Source of the DNA: Streptomonospora nanhaiensis
GTDB lineage: Bacteria > Actinomycetota > Actinomycetes > Streptosporangiales > Streptosporangiaceae
Direction: 5' to 3'
Length of the DNA stretch: 64,000 bases
Assembly (NCBI RefSeq): GCF_026642255.1
Contig: NZ_CP113264.1
Span: 4,154,001 to 4,218,000 of the forward strand
The notes under the pieces are model-generated. The model did no database searches, was not told the origin of the DNA, and saw nothing but the letters and a program-made list of their open reading frames with translations. Below are positions 27,358 through 38,100 of this stretch, one piece after another. The first letter of the stretch is position 1, and each line of letters starts with the position of its first letter. The position numbers and the translations under genes were made by a program.

Positions 27358-28199
27358 CGTTCTCCTTGTGTGGGCTCGGCGTTCTCCGCCTCACACCCGG
27401 GGGTGCGGGCGGGGCGGGTCGGTTCACGCCCCGGGGGAGCCTGCGCGGCCGCCCGCGCCGACCGCGTGAGCGCTTCCTCCCGGTCGGCGGGACCGGCTGC
27501 CGGGAGACAGGGGGTCAGAAGCCGGAGCAGACTCCGCGACGCTTCGCCGTCATCGGGCACCTCCCCCTCTTTCCGGACACTCCACCGCGGGGCCCCTGGC
27601 GTGCGGGCCCTTCGTCGAACGGCATGAGTATAGGACGGGCCGAACGGTATGGGAATAGAGAATCCGTTTGCCGGAGCGCGGATGTCTTTCGCCCCCCGTA
27701 CCCGGTTCGCGCTTGTGCTCCGTTCGTGTGTAACGCGCGCACGCGGCCGGGGTCTTTCCGGTTTCGAGCACCCTGACGAATATGGTTCCCGGTTCCACTC
27801 CGCCGATCTCCCCCTGCGCGTCCTCCGAATCCGTCCCCCTATCCGAATGATCCTGATTCGCGGCTTTCGAAGCTTTCCTGGACCAGGGTGATCCGAGGAC
27901 TGCGCGCCCCGGTTCCGTTTCCATGCGGCCTGTCCCGGAAAGGAAAACGATCCCCTGCTGCGGCACCGGAGGAATCCCGATCCAACCCCTGGCGCGAACG
28001 GAGAGAGCCCACTATGATGCGACAGCCCGTGGTGCGAATACCGGCCCAGGAGCAGGGGCCGCCGCCATTGTTTCCGGCGCCGGGAACGCACCGGAGAGCA
28101 CGCATTCGAAGCACCGGTCCGCCGCGGTGATCCGAGGACGCCCCGCAGACCGGGTCTGCCGCTCCGCCCCCCGCCCACAGAACGGACCCCCGCCCCTCC
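27358..28199. promoter_or_regulatory. Divergent control region carbamoyltransferase / thioesterase
   Basis: 842 bp without a credible gene. It contains two imperfect 18-bp direct repeats, CGAACGGCATGAGTATAG (27616-27633) and CGAACGGTATGGGAATAG (27641-27658), 15 of 18 identical and offset by 25 bp. An exact 14-bp repeat, GGTGATCCGAGGAC, occurs at 27887-27900 and 28126-28139. These could be activator-binding sites for the linked operons. Confidence 0.5.
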
Positions 28200-28973
28200 A
28201 TGCACTCCACTCCCCACCGGACCGCGCAGAAATGGGTCCGCCCCCTGGCCGGGGCGACCGCCCCCGGCGGGCTGCGCCTCTTCTTCTTCCCGTACGCGGG
28301 GGCGGGCGCCTCCGCCTACCGGAGCTGGGGGGCCGGCCTTCCCGAGGGCGCCGAGGGCTTCGCCGTCCAGCTGCCCGGACGCGAGGACCGCTTCCACGAA
28401 CGGCCCGTCCCCGGGCTCGACGACCTGCTGGACGCCCTCACCCCCGGGCTGCTGCCGCTGCTCGACAGGCCCTTCGCGTTCTTCGGCCACAGCATGGGCG
28501 CCATCGTCTGCTGGGAGCTGTGCCGCAGGCTGCGGCTGACGCACGGCCTCGAGCCGGTCCGCGTGTTCGTGTCGGGCTGCCGCGCCCTGCACCTGCACCG
28601 GTCGCGCACCCCGGCGGAGGCCGACCTGTCGGACGAAGGGCTGGTCGAGGAGCTGCGCGCGCTCGGCGCCACCCCCGAGGAGCTGCTGCGCAACCCGGAG
28701 TTCACCGCGTTCCTGCTGCCCACCTTCCGCGCCGACCTGTCCCTCTTCGCCGGATACAGCTACCGGCCCGGACCGCCGCTGAGCTGTCCCGTCTCGGTGT
28801 TCGGCGGCACGCGGGACCCGCGGGTGGCCGAGGAGCACCTCCACGGCTGGGCCGCGCTGACCGACGGACCGGCCCGGGTGGAGATGTTCCCCGGCGGCCA
28901 CCTGTTCCTGCTCCAGGAGCGCGAACGGATGCTGCGCAGCATCGGCTGGGCACTGTCCGGCGACGGCTTCTGA
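28200..28973 (+). CDS. Type II (editing) thioesterase
   Basis: 257-residue alpha/beta-hydrolase of the RifR/GrsT family. LRLFFFPYAGAGASAYRSW near 25 and the nucleophile motif FFGHSMGAIV (Ser near 98) are diagnostic, with a late GGHLFL histidine. It would hydrolyse mis-acylated or decarboxylated intermediates from the NRPS/PKS carriers. First of three rightward genes (thioesterase, carrier protein, methyltransferase). No clear Shine-Dalgarno precedes the ATG at 28200. Confidence 0.93.
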   Translation: MHSTPHRTAQKWVRPLAGATAPGGLRLFFFPYAGAGASAYRSWGAGLPEGAEGFAVQLPGREDRFHERPVPGLDDLLDALTPGLLPLLDRPFAFFGHSMGAIVCWELCRRLRLTHGLEPVRVFVSGCRALHLHRSRTPAEADLSDEGLVEELRALGATPEELLRNPEFTAFLLPTFRADLSLFAGYSYRPGPPLSCPVSVFGGTRDPRVAEEHLHGWAALTDGPARVEMFPGGHLFLLQERERMLRSIGWALSGDGF

Positions 28974-29024
28974 CCCGACGCGGCCCGGGCACGCACCGGT
29001 CCCCACCTCCACGGAAAGAGGAGC

Positions 29025-29288
29025 ATGTCCGCAGACGACACGAACTACCAGGCCCTCGTCGGCGGCATCGTCGCCGACGCACTCGAGACCCGGTCGGTCG
29101 CCCCCGAGGACGCGTTCGCCGACCTCCAGGTGAACTCGGTCCTGCTGCTGCGCATCGTCGCCGCGATCGAGGACAGGCTGGGCACCTCCATCGACATCGT
29201 CGACGTCCTCCAGGCACAGACCGTGGGCGACCTGGCCGACCTGGCCAGGAGCTACGCCCTGCGCGAGGAGGAGGAGAGCCGTGGGTGA
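29025..29288 (+). CDS. Free-standing acyl/peptidyl carrier protein
   Basis: 87 residues. The carrier fold has phosphopantetheine attachment in DLQVNSVLLLRI, with Ser in place of the usual DSL context (NSV), near residue 38. AAAGAGGAG lies just before the ATG. The stop overlaps the GTG of the methyltransferase. It could carry Dap activated by the stand-alone A domain, or an extender or acyl unit handled by the FabH-like protein or the 3-hydroxyacyl-CoA dehydrogenase; the sequence alone does not decide. Confidence 0.9.
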   Translation: MSADDTNYQALVGGIVADALETRSVAPEDAFADLQVNSVLLLRIVAAIEDRLGTSIDIVDVLQAQTVGDLADLARSYALREEEESRG

Positions 29289-29889
29289 CGTCCCCTCGCC
29301 CCTGTGGCTCCGGACCGCCGACGTCGACCACATGCGCAGGGACGGGCGGGACGAGGACCCCGGCCACGCCTGGACCGCCGAGCGCCTCGGCGCGCTCTAC
29401 CCAGGCACCTCCTGCACACTGCTGGACTGCGGCGTGATGTCCGGCGTGACCTACGCCGGTCTGCGGGACGCGGGCCTGCCCGTGGACTACACCGGCATCG
29501 ACGTCTCCCCCCGGGTCCTCGACGCGTGCCGGACCGAGCACCCGGGCGCGCGGTGGCTGGAGATGAGCGTCACCGACCTCGCCTTCGGCGAGGGCTCCTT
29601 CGACGTCGTGAACTCCCGCCACCTGCTGGAGTGCCTGCCCTACTACGAGACGGCGGTCCGGGAGATGTTCCGGGTGGCCCGCACCCACGTGATCATCGGC
29701 TTCTTCCAGGTGCCCAGGGCGCCCGAGGCGCTGCTGCGGCGCGAGACCGACGAGGGCTACATCTGGCTGAACCGCTACGACCCGGGCCCCTTCGAGGAGC
29801 TGCTGCACCGGCTCTCGCGGGAGGTGGAGACCGCCGACCTGCGCCACGGGCCCCGCCGCTCCCGCATCTACCTGTGCACGAAACGCTGA
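29281..29889 (+). CDS. Class I SAM-dependent methyltransferase
   Basis: 202 residues. Motif I is atypical (LLDCGVMSGVTYAGL near 42, with CGVMSG in place of the usual GxGxG), followed by YTGIDVSPRVLDACR and SFDVVNSRHLLECLPYYE, a normal methyltransferase_11/25 pattern. It probably methylates a product or a carrier-bound intermediate; the substrate is unknown. GTG at 29281 overlaps the carrier protein stop by 8 bp, implying linked translation and perhaps a carrier-bound substrate. Confidence 0.85.
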   Translation: MGDVPSPLWLRTADVDHMRRDGRDEDPGHAWTAERLGALYPGTSCTLLDCGVMSGVTYAGLRDAGLPVDYTGIDVSPRVLDACRTEHPGARWLEMSVTDLAFGEGSFDVVNSRHLLECLPYYETAVREMFRVARTHVIIGFFQVPRAPEALLRRETDEGYIWLNRYDPGPFEELLHRLSREVETADLRHGPRRSRIYLCTKR

Positions 29890-29890
29890 T

Positions 29891-29925
29891 CCGTCCCGGC
29901 CCCGCACACGGCGGGGCCGGGACGG
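29891..29925. terminator. Bidirectional hairpin between methyltransferase and FabH-like gene
   Basis: A perfect 15-bp inverted repeat (CCGTCCCGGCCCCGC, loop ACACG, complementary arm to 29925) fills the 37-bp gap between two convergent genes. Confidence 0.8.
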
Positions 29926-29926
29926 G

Positions 29927-30850
29927 TCAGCGGCCGGAGGGCCCGCGGAAGCGCAGGGCCATGGCCGCCAGGGAGCCCCTGCTCGAGGCGCAGGCCAGGA
30001 CCGCGTCACCGTCGTCGATCCGGCCGGACTCCGCGAGGTCGGCCAGGTTGATCGGCACGTCGGACGAGAAGCAGTGCCCCACCGTCGAGACGAGCCCGGG
30101 ATAGGGCTCCGTGTGCGGCATCGCGGCGGCCATCGACAGCATGGTGCGGGTCGCGCTGCCGAAGTTCGGGGTCACCAGGTAGCGGAAGCCCTCTTCCGCG
30201 TGCCCTGCCACCCGACGCGTGGCGGTGCGCATGGCCGTCAGGGTCACCCTCGCGTCGGCCAGGCCCGACCACTCCTTCCGGGGCAGCCAGCGCTCGGTCG
30301 CCGATCCCAGGAGCTGGAAGGACGCCTCCGGACCGGGTTCCCGCGTGATGAGGCAGGAGGCGGCCCCGTCGCTGAAGACCGTCATGCTGATCGGAGGATG
30401 CCGGGTTCCCGAGACGATCCGGTCGACCGTCACCAGCAGGACCGACACGGCCTGCCCCGACGCGATCAGGCCCCTGGCCACGTCGGTCCCCGAGGAGAAG
30501 TTCGAGCAGGCGTCGCCGCTGACGACGAGGACCGGGGTCGAGGGCAGCTTCGCCGCGGCGCGGAACTCCTGGGCCCACTCGCTGGGGGTCGTCCCCTCGT
30601 CCGTGTCGTTGCAGACCACCACCGCCTCGTAGGACACGTCCGGCTGCTCGGCCCCCGGGGCTCCCGGGGTGACCGCGACCGCCATCTCCAGGGTGGAGTC
30701 CGAGGACACGCGCACCTCCCGGATGCCCTGCTCCTCCAGCGCGCCGAGGTTCTCGCGGACCCTGGGGTCGTCCAGGTCCCGGACGTGGACGGGCGTACCG
30801 AGTCTGGACGTGAGAGGGAGGGCGTACACGTCCGGGCCCTGCGGGTTCAC
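29927..30850 (-). CDS. FabH/KAS III-like protein with Cys-His-Asp arrangement (acyltransferase candidate)
   Basis: 307-residue thiolase-fold protein. Nucleophile: SGDACSNFSSG, Cys115. The usual FabH histidine segment (VPHQAN in E. coli) is here VTPNFGS. The usual Asn segment (GNTSAASVP) is VGHCFSSDVP, giving His259 and Asp264. A Cys...His-x4-Asp layout is what I recall for CerJ-type KAS III homologues, which transfer acyl groups to form esters instead of condensing. Inference: it acylates a hydroxyl or amine using a carrier- or CoA-bound acyl group. GTG at 30850 overlaps the sbnA stop (GTGA), so it is last in the NRPS-mbtH-sbnA-FabH-like operon. Confidence 0.85.
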   Translation of the reverse strand: MNPQGPDVYALPLTSRLGTPVHVRDLDDPRVRENLGALEEQGIREVRVSSDSTLEMAVAVTPGAPGAEQPDVSYEAVVVCNDTDEGTTPSEWAQEFRAAAKLPSTPVLVVSGDACSNFSSGTDVARGLIASGQAVSVLLVTVDRIVSGTRHPPISMTVFSDGAASCLITREPGPEASFQLLGSATERWLPRKEWSGLADARVTLTAMRTATRRVAGHAEEGFRYLVTPNFGSATRTMLSMAAAMPHTEPYPGLVSTVGHCFSSDVPINLADLAESGRIDDGDAVLACASSRGSLAAMALRFRGPSGR

Positions 30851-31848
30851 TGGCTCTCCTTGCCGTGCGGCGTCGTGGAACCCCCGGCGGAGGGCCGGAG
30901 GGTCTCGTCCCCGAAGTTCTTGTCGACCCACTGGTCGCTGTAGACGGTCTCGAGGTACCGGTCCCCCAGGTCGGGGGCCACGGCCACCGACCTGAGGCGG
31001 TGCTCCGGGTCGTGGCGGTCGAGCCAGTCCAGGGCCCCGCCCACCACCGTTCCCGTGGACCCGCCGAACAGGAACCCGCGCGCGGACAGGGCCCGGCAGG
31101 TCCTGATGGCCTCCCGTTCGGGCACGTGGACCACGTCGTCGACGGAGGCCAGCTCCAGGGCCGGCGCCGGGGTGCTCGACCCGAGTCCGGGGATGAGGCG
31201 CGGCCCGGGCTCGCCGCCGAAGTTCGCCGACCCCTGGGCGTCGACGGCCACCACCCGCACACGGGACGCGTGCTCGCGGAAGTACCGCGCGCAGCCAACG
31301 AGGGTGCCCCCGGTCCCGGCGCCGACGAAGAGGACGTCGAGATCGGGGAAGCGCCCGGCGATCTCGACGGCGGTCGTCTCGTAGTGCGCCGTCCAGTTCG
31401 CCGGGTTCTCGTACTGGTTGAGCCACAGGTACCGGTCGTCGCCGCGGCACATCTGCCGGACCCTCTCCTTCCTGGCGCCCAGGAGGCCGCCGACGGGGTC
31501 GGGGACGTCGACCACCACGACGTCGGTGCCCAGGGCCCTCATCAGCCGCAGCGTGTGGGGGTTGCAGCGCCGGTCGGTCACGCACGTGAACACCAGGCCC
31601 TTGCTGGCGGCGACCACGCTGAGAGCCACGCCGAGGTTGCCGGAGGAGGACTCCACCAGGACCGTGTCCGGGCGCAGGAGCCCGTCCTTCTCGGCGGCCG
31701 CCACCATGGCCGCGGCCGTGCGGAGCTTGACGGAGCCTCCGAAGTTGAAGCCCTCGCACTTCAGGTAGATCTCGCGGCCGGTCACGGACGTGAGGTCGAC
31801 GTAGACGTCGGACTCCAGCAGTTCGTGCGGCGCGGAAACGATGGGCAT
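30847..31848 (-). CDS. sbnA: 2,3-diaminopropionate biosynthesis protein SbnA
   Basis: 333-residue fold-type II PLP enzyme (cysteine synthase superfamily). By homology to SbnA it joins O-phospho-L-serine and L-glutamate to give N-(1-amino-1-carboxy-2-ethyl)-glutamate, the SbnB substrate. Seen: the PLP lysine in FNFGGSVKLRTA near 41, SSSGNLGVAL near 74, and GAGTGGTLVG near 183, the phosphate-binding loop. ATG at 31848 follows AGGAGCAC. It lies between mbtH and the FabH-like gene in the leftward NRPS operon and separates the Dap genes into two operons. Confidence 0.94.
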   Translation of the reverse strand: MPIVSAPHELLESDVYVDLTSVTGREIYLKCEGFNFGGSVKLRTAAAMVAAAEKDGLLRPDTVLVESSSGNLGVALSVVAASKGLVFTCVTDRRCNPHTLRLMRALGTDVVVVDVPDPVGGLLGARKERVRQMCRGDDRYLWLNQYENPANWTAHYETTAVEIAGRFPDLDVLFVGAGTGGTLVGCARYFREHASRVRVVAVDAQGSANFGGEPGPRLIPGLGSSTPAPALELASVDDVVHVPEREAIRTCRALSARGFLFGGSTGTVVGGALDWLDRHDPEHRLRSVAVAPDLGDRYLETVYSDQWVDKNFGDETLRPSAGGSTTPHGKESQ

Positions 31849-31895
31849 CCCGTGCTCCTGTTCTCGGTACGGGGCCGGGGCGGCGCGGCGGGCGC

Positions 31896-32111
31896 TCAGG
31901 CGCCGGCTTCCGCCTGCCGGACCAGGCTCGCGGGCCGCATGTCGGTCCACTCGCTGTCGATGTGCCGGGTGCACTCCTCCCGGCCGGCCGGACCGAACAC
32001 GCTCTCCCAGCCGGCGGGCACCGCGATGTGCCCGGGCCACAGCGAGTACTGCCCCTCGGCGTTCCTGAGCACGAGGAAGGTACCGTCCTCGGCGTCGAAC
32101 GGGTTGGTCAT
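31896..32111 (-). CDS. mbtH: MbtH-like NRPS chaperone
   Basis: 71 residues with both family blocks: [19 protein letters not shown] and [15 protein letters not shown]. MbtH proteins bind A domains and raise their solubility and activity. It lies 56 bp after the giant NRPS and has GGAGGAG before its ATG, so it most likely serves those A domains; the stand-alone A domain or the loading A-PCP could also use it. Confidence 0.96.
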   Translation of the reverse strand: MTNPFDAEDGTFLVLRNAEGQYSLWPGHIAVPAGWESVFGPAGREECTRHIDSEWTDMRPASLVRQAEAGA

Positions 32112-32167
32112 CGCGTTCTCCTCCACGGGTGTGGTCGTGTGCGGGTGGTCGTCCTGCGCGGGACGGC

Positions 32168-35100
32168 TCACGGGTCCGCGAGCACGCCGTCCAGGATCTT
32201 CCTGACGGCGCCGAGGGGTTCGCGGTCGGTCATCCGGGCGTGCTCGGCGTCGATGTCGTGACGCTCCACACGGCCGCTGACGTGCGGGTCCCACGCCCGC
32301 GTCGACGGGGCGACCCGGCCGCGCCCCCGGGTCGCCGCGAAGAACAGCATGTCGCCCTCGAAGCGGGCGGTGGGCCGCTCGGCCACGATGCGCAGGAGCC
32401 GGTTCGCGGTGCGGGTGAGGGCGTCGAGGTCCGCCTCCCCGAGCGCGGGCGCGGCCTCCGTCGCGCCCATGAGGCGGGCGACCTCCTGGGGCCCGATCCC
32501 GTCCTGCCAGCCGACGCCCTCGGCCTCGTGCGGGTAGGAGTCCAGCAGTGCCAGGACCGCCACCTCCTCCCCCTGTTCCTGGAGGGCGCAGGCCAGCGCG
32601 TGGGCGATGTTCCCGCCCAGGGACCAGCCGAGCAGGTGGTAGGGGCCGTGCGGCTGGACGGAGCGGATCTGGGCCAGGTAGTCGGTGACCAGGTCGGCGG
32701 CCGTCTGCGGGGCGCCGCCCGCGCCGTCGGTCCCCCCGGCCTGGATCCCGTACACGGGACGGTCGCCCAGGCCTTCGGCGAGAGCGGCGTAGCACCAGCT
32801 CAGGCCGGTCACCGGGTGTACGCAGTACAGCGGGGGCAGGGTTCCGCCGCCGCGCAGGGCCAGCAGGGGCGCCTGGGAACCGGGACGGTGCGGCCGGAGC
32901 CGTCCGCCCTCCTCGGCGACGGCCTCGGAGATGCCCGCGACGGTCGGGGAGCGGAAGAAGGCGGGCAGGTCGACGGTCGCGCCGAGCACCGTCCGTATCC
33001 GGCTGATCAGCCGGGTCGCGAGCAGTGAGTGGCCGCCCAGGTCGAAGAACCCGTCGTCGATCCCGACGTCGGGACGGTCCAGCACCTCGGCGAACAGCCC
33101 GCACAGGATCTCCTCCCGCGCGGTGCGCGGAGCCCGCCCGACCGCGATCTCGGCCTCGGGGGCGGGCAGCGCCGCCCGGTCCACCTTGCCGTTCGGCGTC
33201 AGCGGGAACGCCTCCAGGGCCGTGAACGCCGACGGAACCATGTAGGCGGGCAGTTCCCGGGTCGCCAGGCGGCGCAGTTCCCCGTTCTCCGGGGCCGCCG
33301 CGCCCTCGACGGGAACGTGGTAGGCCACCAGGCGCTTCTCCCCGGGGGTGTCCTCGCGCAGCACCACCACCGCCCGTGCGACATCCGGATGCGCCGCCAG
33401 GACCGCTTCGACCTCCCCCGGTTCGACCCGGAAGCCGCGGATCTTCACCTGGAAGTCCGAGCGCCCCACGTACTCCAGGGCGCCCTCGGAACTCCACCGG
33501 ACCACGTCACCCGTGCGGTACATCCGCGAACCCGGCTCACCATAAGGGTCGGCGACGAACCGCCCGGCCGTCAGGCCAGGGCGCTCGTGATAGCCGCGCG
33601 CCACCCCCGCACCCGCGATATAGAGCTCGCCGGGCACTCCGGGGACGGTGGGGTTCAGGCTGCCGTCCAGGACGTAGGCGCGGGTGTTGTCGATCGGGAC
33701 GCCGATGGTCACGGGAGCGTCGGCGTGCAGGCGGCAGGTCGTGGAGTAGACCGTGGTCTCGGTGGGCCCGTACCCGTTGGTCACCCGTCGGGCTGCGGAG
33801 GCCAGCGCGTCGGCCAGTTCCCGGGTGACGGGCTCCCCCGCCGTCACCACATGCACGCCGGACAGGTCGATGCCGGCCTCCAGCAGGGTCCTCCACAGAC
33901 TGGGGGTGGCCTGCATGTGGGTGACACCGTGCCGGTCGATCATGCCCGCGAGCCGCCGGGGGTCCAACAGGTCCTCGCGGGACACCAGGACCGTCGCGCC
34001 GCCGCACACCAGCGGCAGGTACACCTCGACGGCGGCGATGTCGAAACCGAACGTGGTGCTGGCCAGGAAGCGGTCGCGCTCGGTGAAGGACAGATGTCGC
34101 TTCACCGACAACAGCAGGTTCACCAGCGCGCCGCCGGTGACGGTCACCCCCTTGGGCCGACCCGTCGAACCCGAGGTGTAGAGCACCTGCACCGCACCCG
34201 CAGCAGGGCACCCGGCGGCAGCCGGATTCTCCACCGACCGCCCGGACAGGTCGGTCGAGGCCAGGAACCCCTCGTCCAGCACCACCCGGAGCCGGGCGTC
34301 CTCCAAGATGAAGCGGACGCGCTCGGGAGGGAACTCCGGATCCACCGGCACATAGGCCGCACCGGCCTTGAGCACCGCCAGCGCGCACACCACCATCTCC
34401 ACGCCGCGCGGCAACAGGACCGCCACCCGGTCCTCGCCCCGCACACCCCTGGCCACCAGCTCGTGGACCAACCGGTTCACCCGCGCGTTGAGCTCGGCAT
34501 AGGTGGTCACCCCCTCGTCGGTGACGATCGCGGGCGCCTCCGGGGACCGCGCGACCTGCGCCTCGAACAGCCCGGCCAGGCTCTCCGCGGAGGTCGGTCC
34601 GTCGGCGTGCGGTGCGCCCCGACCCCACGTGTGCAGCAGCTGACGGCGCTCGTCGGCCGACAACAGCTCGACCCGGCCGACCCGGACCGAGCCGTCGCGG
34701 GCCATCTCCGCCAGCACCGCCGCGTACCAGCGCGCCAGCCGCTCGGCGGTGGAACGGTCGAACAGGTCCTCGGCGAACTCCAACCGGCCGACCAGACCCG
34801 CTCGCGCACCCTGTTCGTCGAACTCCTCGTGTGCGCTCAGGGAGAGGTCGAACTTGGCCACCCGGAAATCGACCGGGTACTCCTCGATCTCCAGCCCCTC
34901 CAGAGCCGGCGAGGTCCGCCGGTTGTTCTGCATCACCAGCAGGGTCTGGAAGAGCGGGTGCCGGGACGCCGAACGCTCGGGGTTGAGCGCCTCCACCAGC
35001 CACTCGAACGGCACGTCCTGGTGCGCGAACGCGTCCAGACCCCTTTCCCGGACGCGCATGACGAGTTCGCGCAACGTGGGGTCGCCGGAGACGTCGGTCC

Positions 35101-38100
35101 GCAGCACCAGGGTGTTGACGAAGAACCCGACCAGGTCCTCCAACGCCTCGTCCGAACGCCCCGCCACCACCGTCCCCACGGGGATGTCGGTACCCGCGCC
35201 CAGCCGGCTGAGCAGCGCCGCCCAGCCCGCCTGGAGCACCATGAACAGCGTCCCGCCGCACTCCCGGGCCAGGCCGGCCAGGCCCTCGTGCACCTCCGCG
35301 GGAAGGGCGAGATCGACGGTGCCGCCACGCCAGGACGCCACCGCCGGGCGGGGCCGGTCGGTGGGCAGCGCCAACTCCTGCGGCGCCCCTTCCAGGGCAC
35401 GGCGCCAGTACTCCAGTCGGGTGTGCATGACGCTGCCGGGGTCGGACTGATCACCCAGATCCCGGCGCTGCCACAGGCTGAAGTCGGCGTACTGCACCGG
35501 CAGCGGCGACCAGTCGGGGACCCGGCCGCGTGCGCGAGACCGATAGGCCCGGCTCAGATCATCCAGCAGCGGTGCCAGTGACCACCCGTCGCACGCGATG
35601 TGGTGCACCACCACGCAGAGCACGCTCTCCTCGTCCGACAACCGGTACAGCCGGGCACGCACGGGAGGTTCCACCGACAGGTCGAAACCGCGCGCGACGA
35701 ACCCCGTCAGTCCGGCGACGTCTTCCCCCGACTCGCGGTCGACGATCTCCAGCGGCGCCGGGGTCTGCTCTGCAGGGAGCACGTGTTGCCAGACCTGGTC
35801 CCGGTCCTGCACGAAGACCGTCCGCAGACTCTCGTGACGGCCGAGCACGTCGCCCAGCGCCGCGCGCAGGGCCTCCTCGTCCACCGCGCCGCGCAGCCGC
35901 AGCGCCACGGGAATGTTGTAGGTCCCCGGCTCCTCCATCTGGTTCAGGAACCACAGCCGGCGCTGGGCGAAGGACAGCGGTACCCGCTCCGGCCGCTCCC
36001 CCGCGACCAGCGCCGCACGCTCACGACCGCCCTCGCGCTCCAACAAGCCGGCGACCCCGGCCACCGTCGGCCGGTCGAAGAACTCCCGCACCCCCACCTC
36101 ACCGCCGAGCACCGTCCGTATCCGGCTGATCAGCCGGGTCGCGAGCAGTGAGTGGCCGCCCAGGTCGAAGAACCCGTCGTCGATCCCGACGTCGGGACGG
36201 TCCAGCACCTCGGCGAACAGCCCGCACAGGATCTCCTCCCGCGCCGTACGCGGGGCCCGACTTGCCACCGCCACAGCCTCGGGAGCGGGCAGCGCCGCCC
36301 GGTCCACCTTGCCGTTCGGCGTCAGCGGGAACGCCTCCAGTGCCACGAACGCCGACGGAACCATATAGGCGGGCAGTTCCCCGGCCAGTCGGCTCCGGAT
36401 ACCGTCCGTGTCCAAGCCGTGTCCCGCCGGCGGGACGGCGTACCCGACCAGACGGCGCCCACCGCCCGTGTCCTCACGTACGACGACGACGGCCTGCTCC
36501 ACACCCGGACAACGGTGCAGAGCCGCTTCGATCTCCCCCAGCTCGATCCGGAAGCCGCGGATCTTCACCTGGAAGTCCGAGCGCCCCACGTACTCCAGGG
36601 CGCCCTCGGAACTCCACCGGACCACGTCACCCGTGCGGTACATCCGCGAACCCGGCTCACCGAACGGATCGGCGACGAACCGCCCGGCCGTCAGCCCCGG
36701 ACGCTCGTGGTAGCCGCGCGCCACCCCCGCACCCGCGATATAGAGCTCGCCCGCGACACCGACCGGCACGGGCGCCAGCGCGTCGTCCAGCACATACACC
36801 CGCGTGCCGGACAGGGGCCGTCCGATGGGCACACGGCCGGGGCTTCCCTTGAGCGGGTCGCTCAAGGTGGAGCAGACCGCGGCCTCGGTCGGACCGTAGG
36901 CGTTGACCATGCGCCGGCCCTCGGCCCAGCGCTCCACCAGCTCGGTCGAGCACGCCTCCCCGCCCGAGGCCAGCGAGCGGAGTCCGGTGAGCACGGCGGG
37001 CGCGGTCTCGGGCAGGGAACCCAGGACCGCTGGGGTGATGAGGGCGTGGGTGGCCCGGTGACCGTCGAGGAAGTCGACCAGGTCCTGGCCCGCCAGGACG
37101 GTGTCGGCTGCGGCCACCGCGAGCGCGGCGCCGCTCAACAGGGCGTGGCACCACTCGGCGGAGGCGGCGTCGAAGCTGAACGAGGCCACCTGCGCGACGA
37201 CGTCGCCGGGGCCCAGTTCCAGGGCACGGATGGTGGCGCGGGCCATGTTGGCCACACCGGCGTGGTGGTTGACCGCGCCCTTCGGGGTTCCGGTGGATCC
37301 GGACGTGTAGATGACGTAGGCGGCGTGTTCGGGCCGGAGCGGGGCCGGGCGTTCGTCCTGGGTGATGTCCCGCTCCGCACGGCTCCGCACGGCCTCGGCG
37401 GTCCGCGGGTCGTCCAGGCACAGGGAAGGTGCGGCGGGAGACGCGGGGTCGGCCGCGACCGTGGTGAGCACCAGTGCGGGGGACGCGTCGGCGAGCATGA
37501 ACGCGACGCGCTCACGGGGGTAGTCGGTGTCGACGGGGACGTAGGCTCCGCCCGCCTTGAGCACGGCGAGCGCGGCGGCGAACATCTCGACGGATCGCGG
37601 CAGGGCGATGGCGACCCGTGTCTCCGGCCCCACCCCCCTCGCGAGGAGTTCACGGGCCAACCGGTTCACCCGGGCGTTGAGCTGGGCGTAGGTGGTCACC
37701 CCCTCGTCGGTGACGACCGCGGGCGCCTCGGGGGTCCGGGCAACCTGCGCCTCGAACAGCTCGGGCAGGATCTCCGTGGCGCTCTGCCCGTCGGCGTGCG
37801 GTGCGCCCCGGCCCCACGTATGGAGCAGCTGACGGCGCTCGTCTGCCGACAGCAGCTCGACCTGGCCGACCCGGACCGAGCCGTCCCGGGCCATCTCCGC
37901 CAGCACCGCCGTATACCAGCGCGCCAGCCGCTCGGCCGTGGAACGGTCGAACAGGTCCTCGGCGAACTCCAGGTGTCCGACCAGACCCGCCCGGCCGCCG
38001 TCCTGCCCGAACTCCTCGTACACGTTCAGCGAGAGGTCGAACTTGGCCACCCGGAAATCGACCGGGTACTCCTCGACCCCGACCCCGGCGAGCTCCAGCG

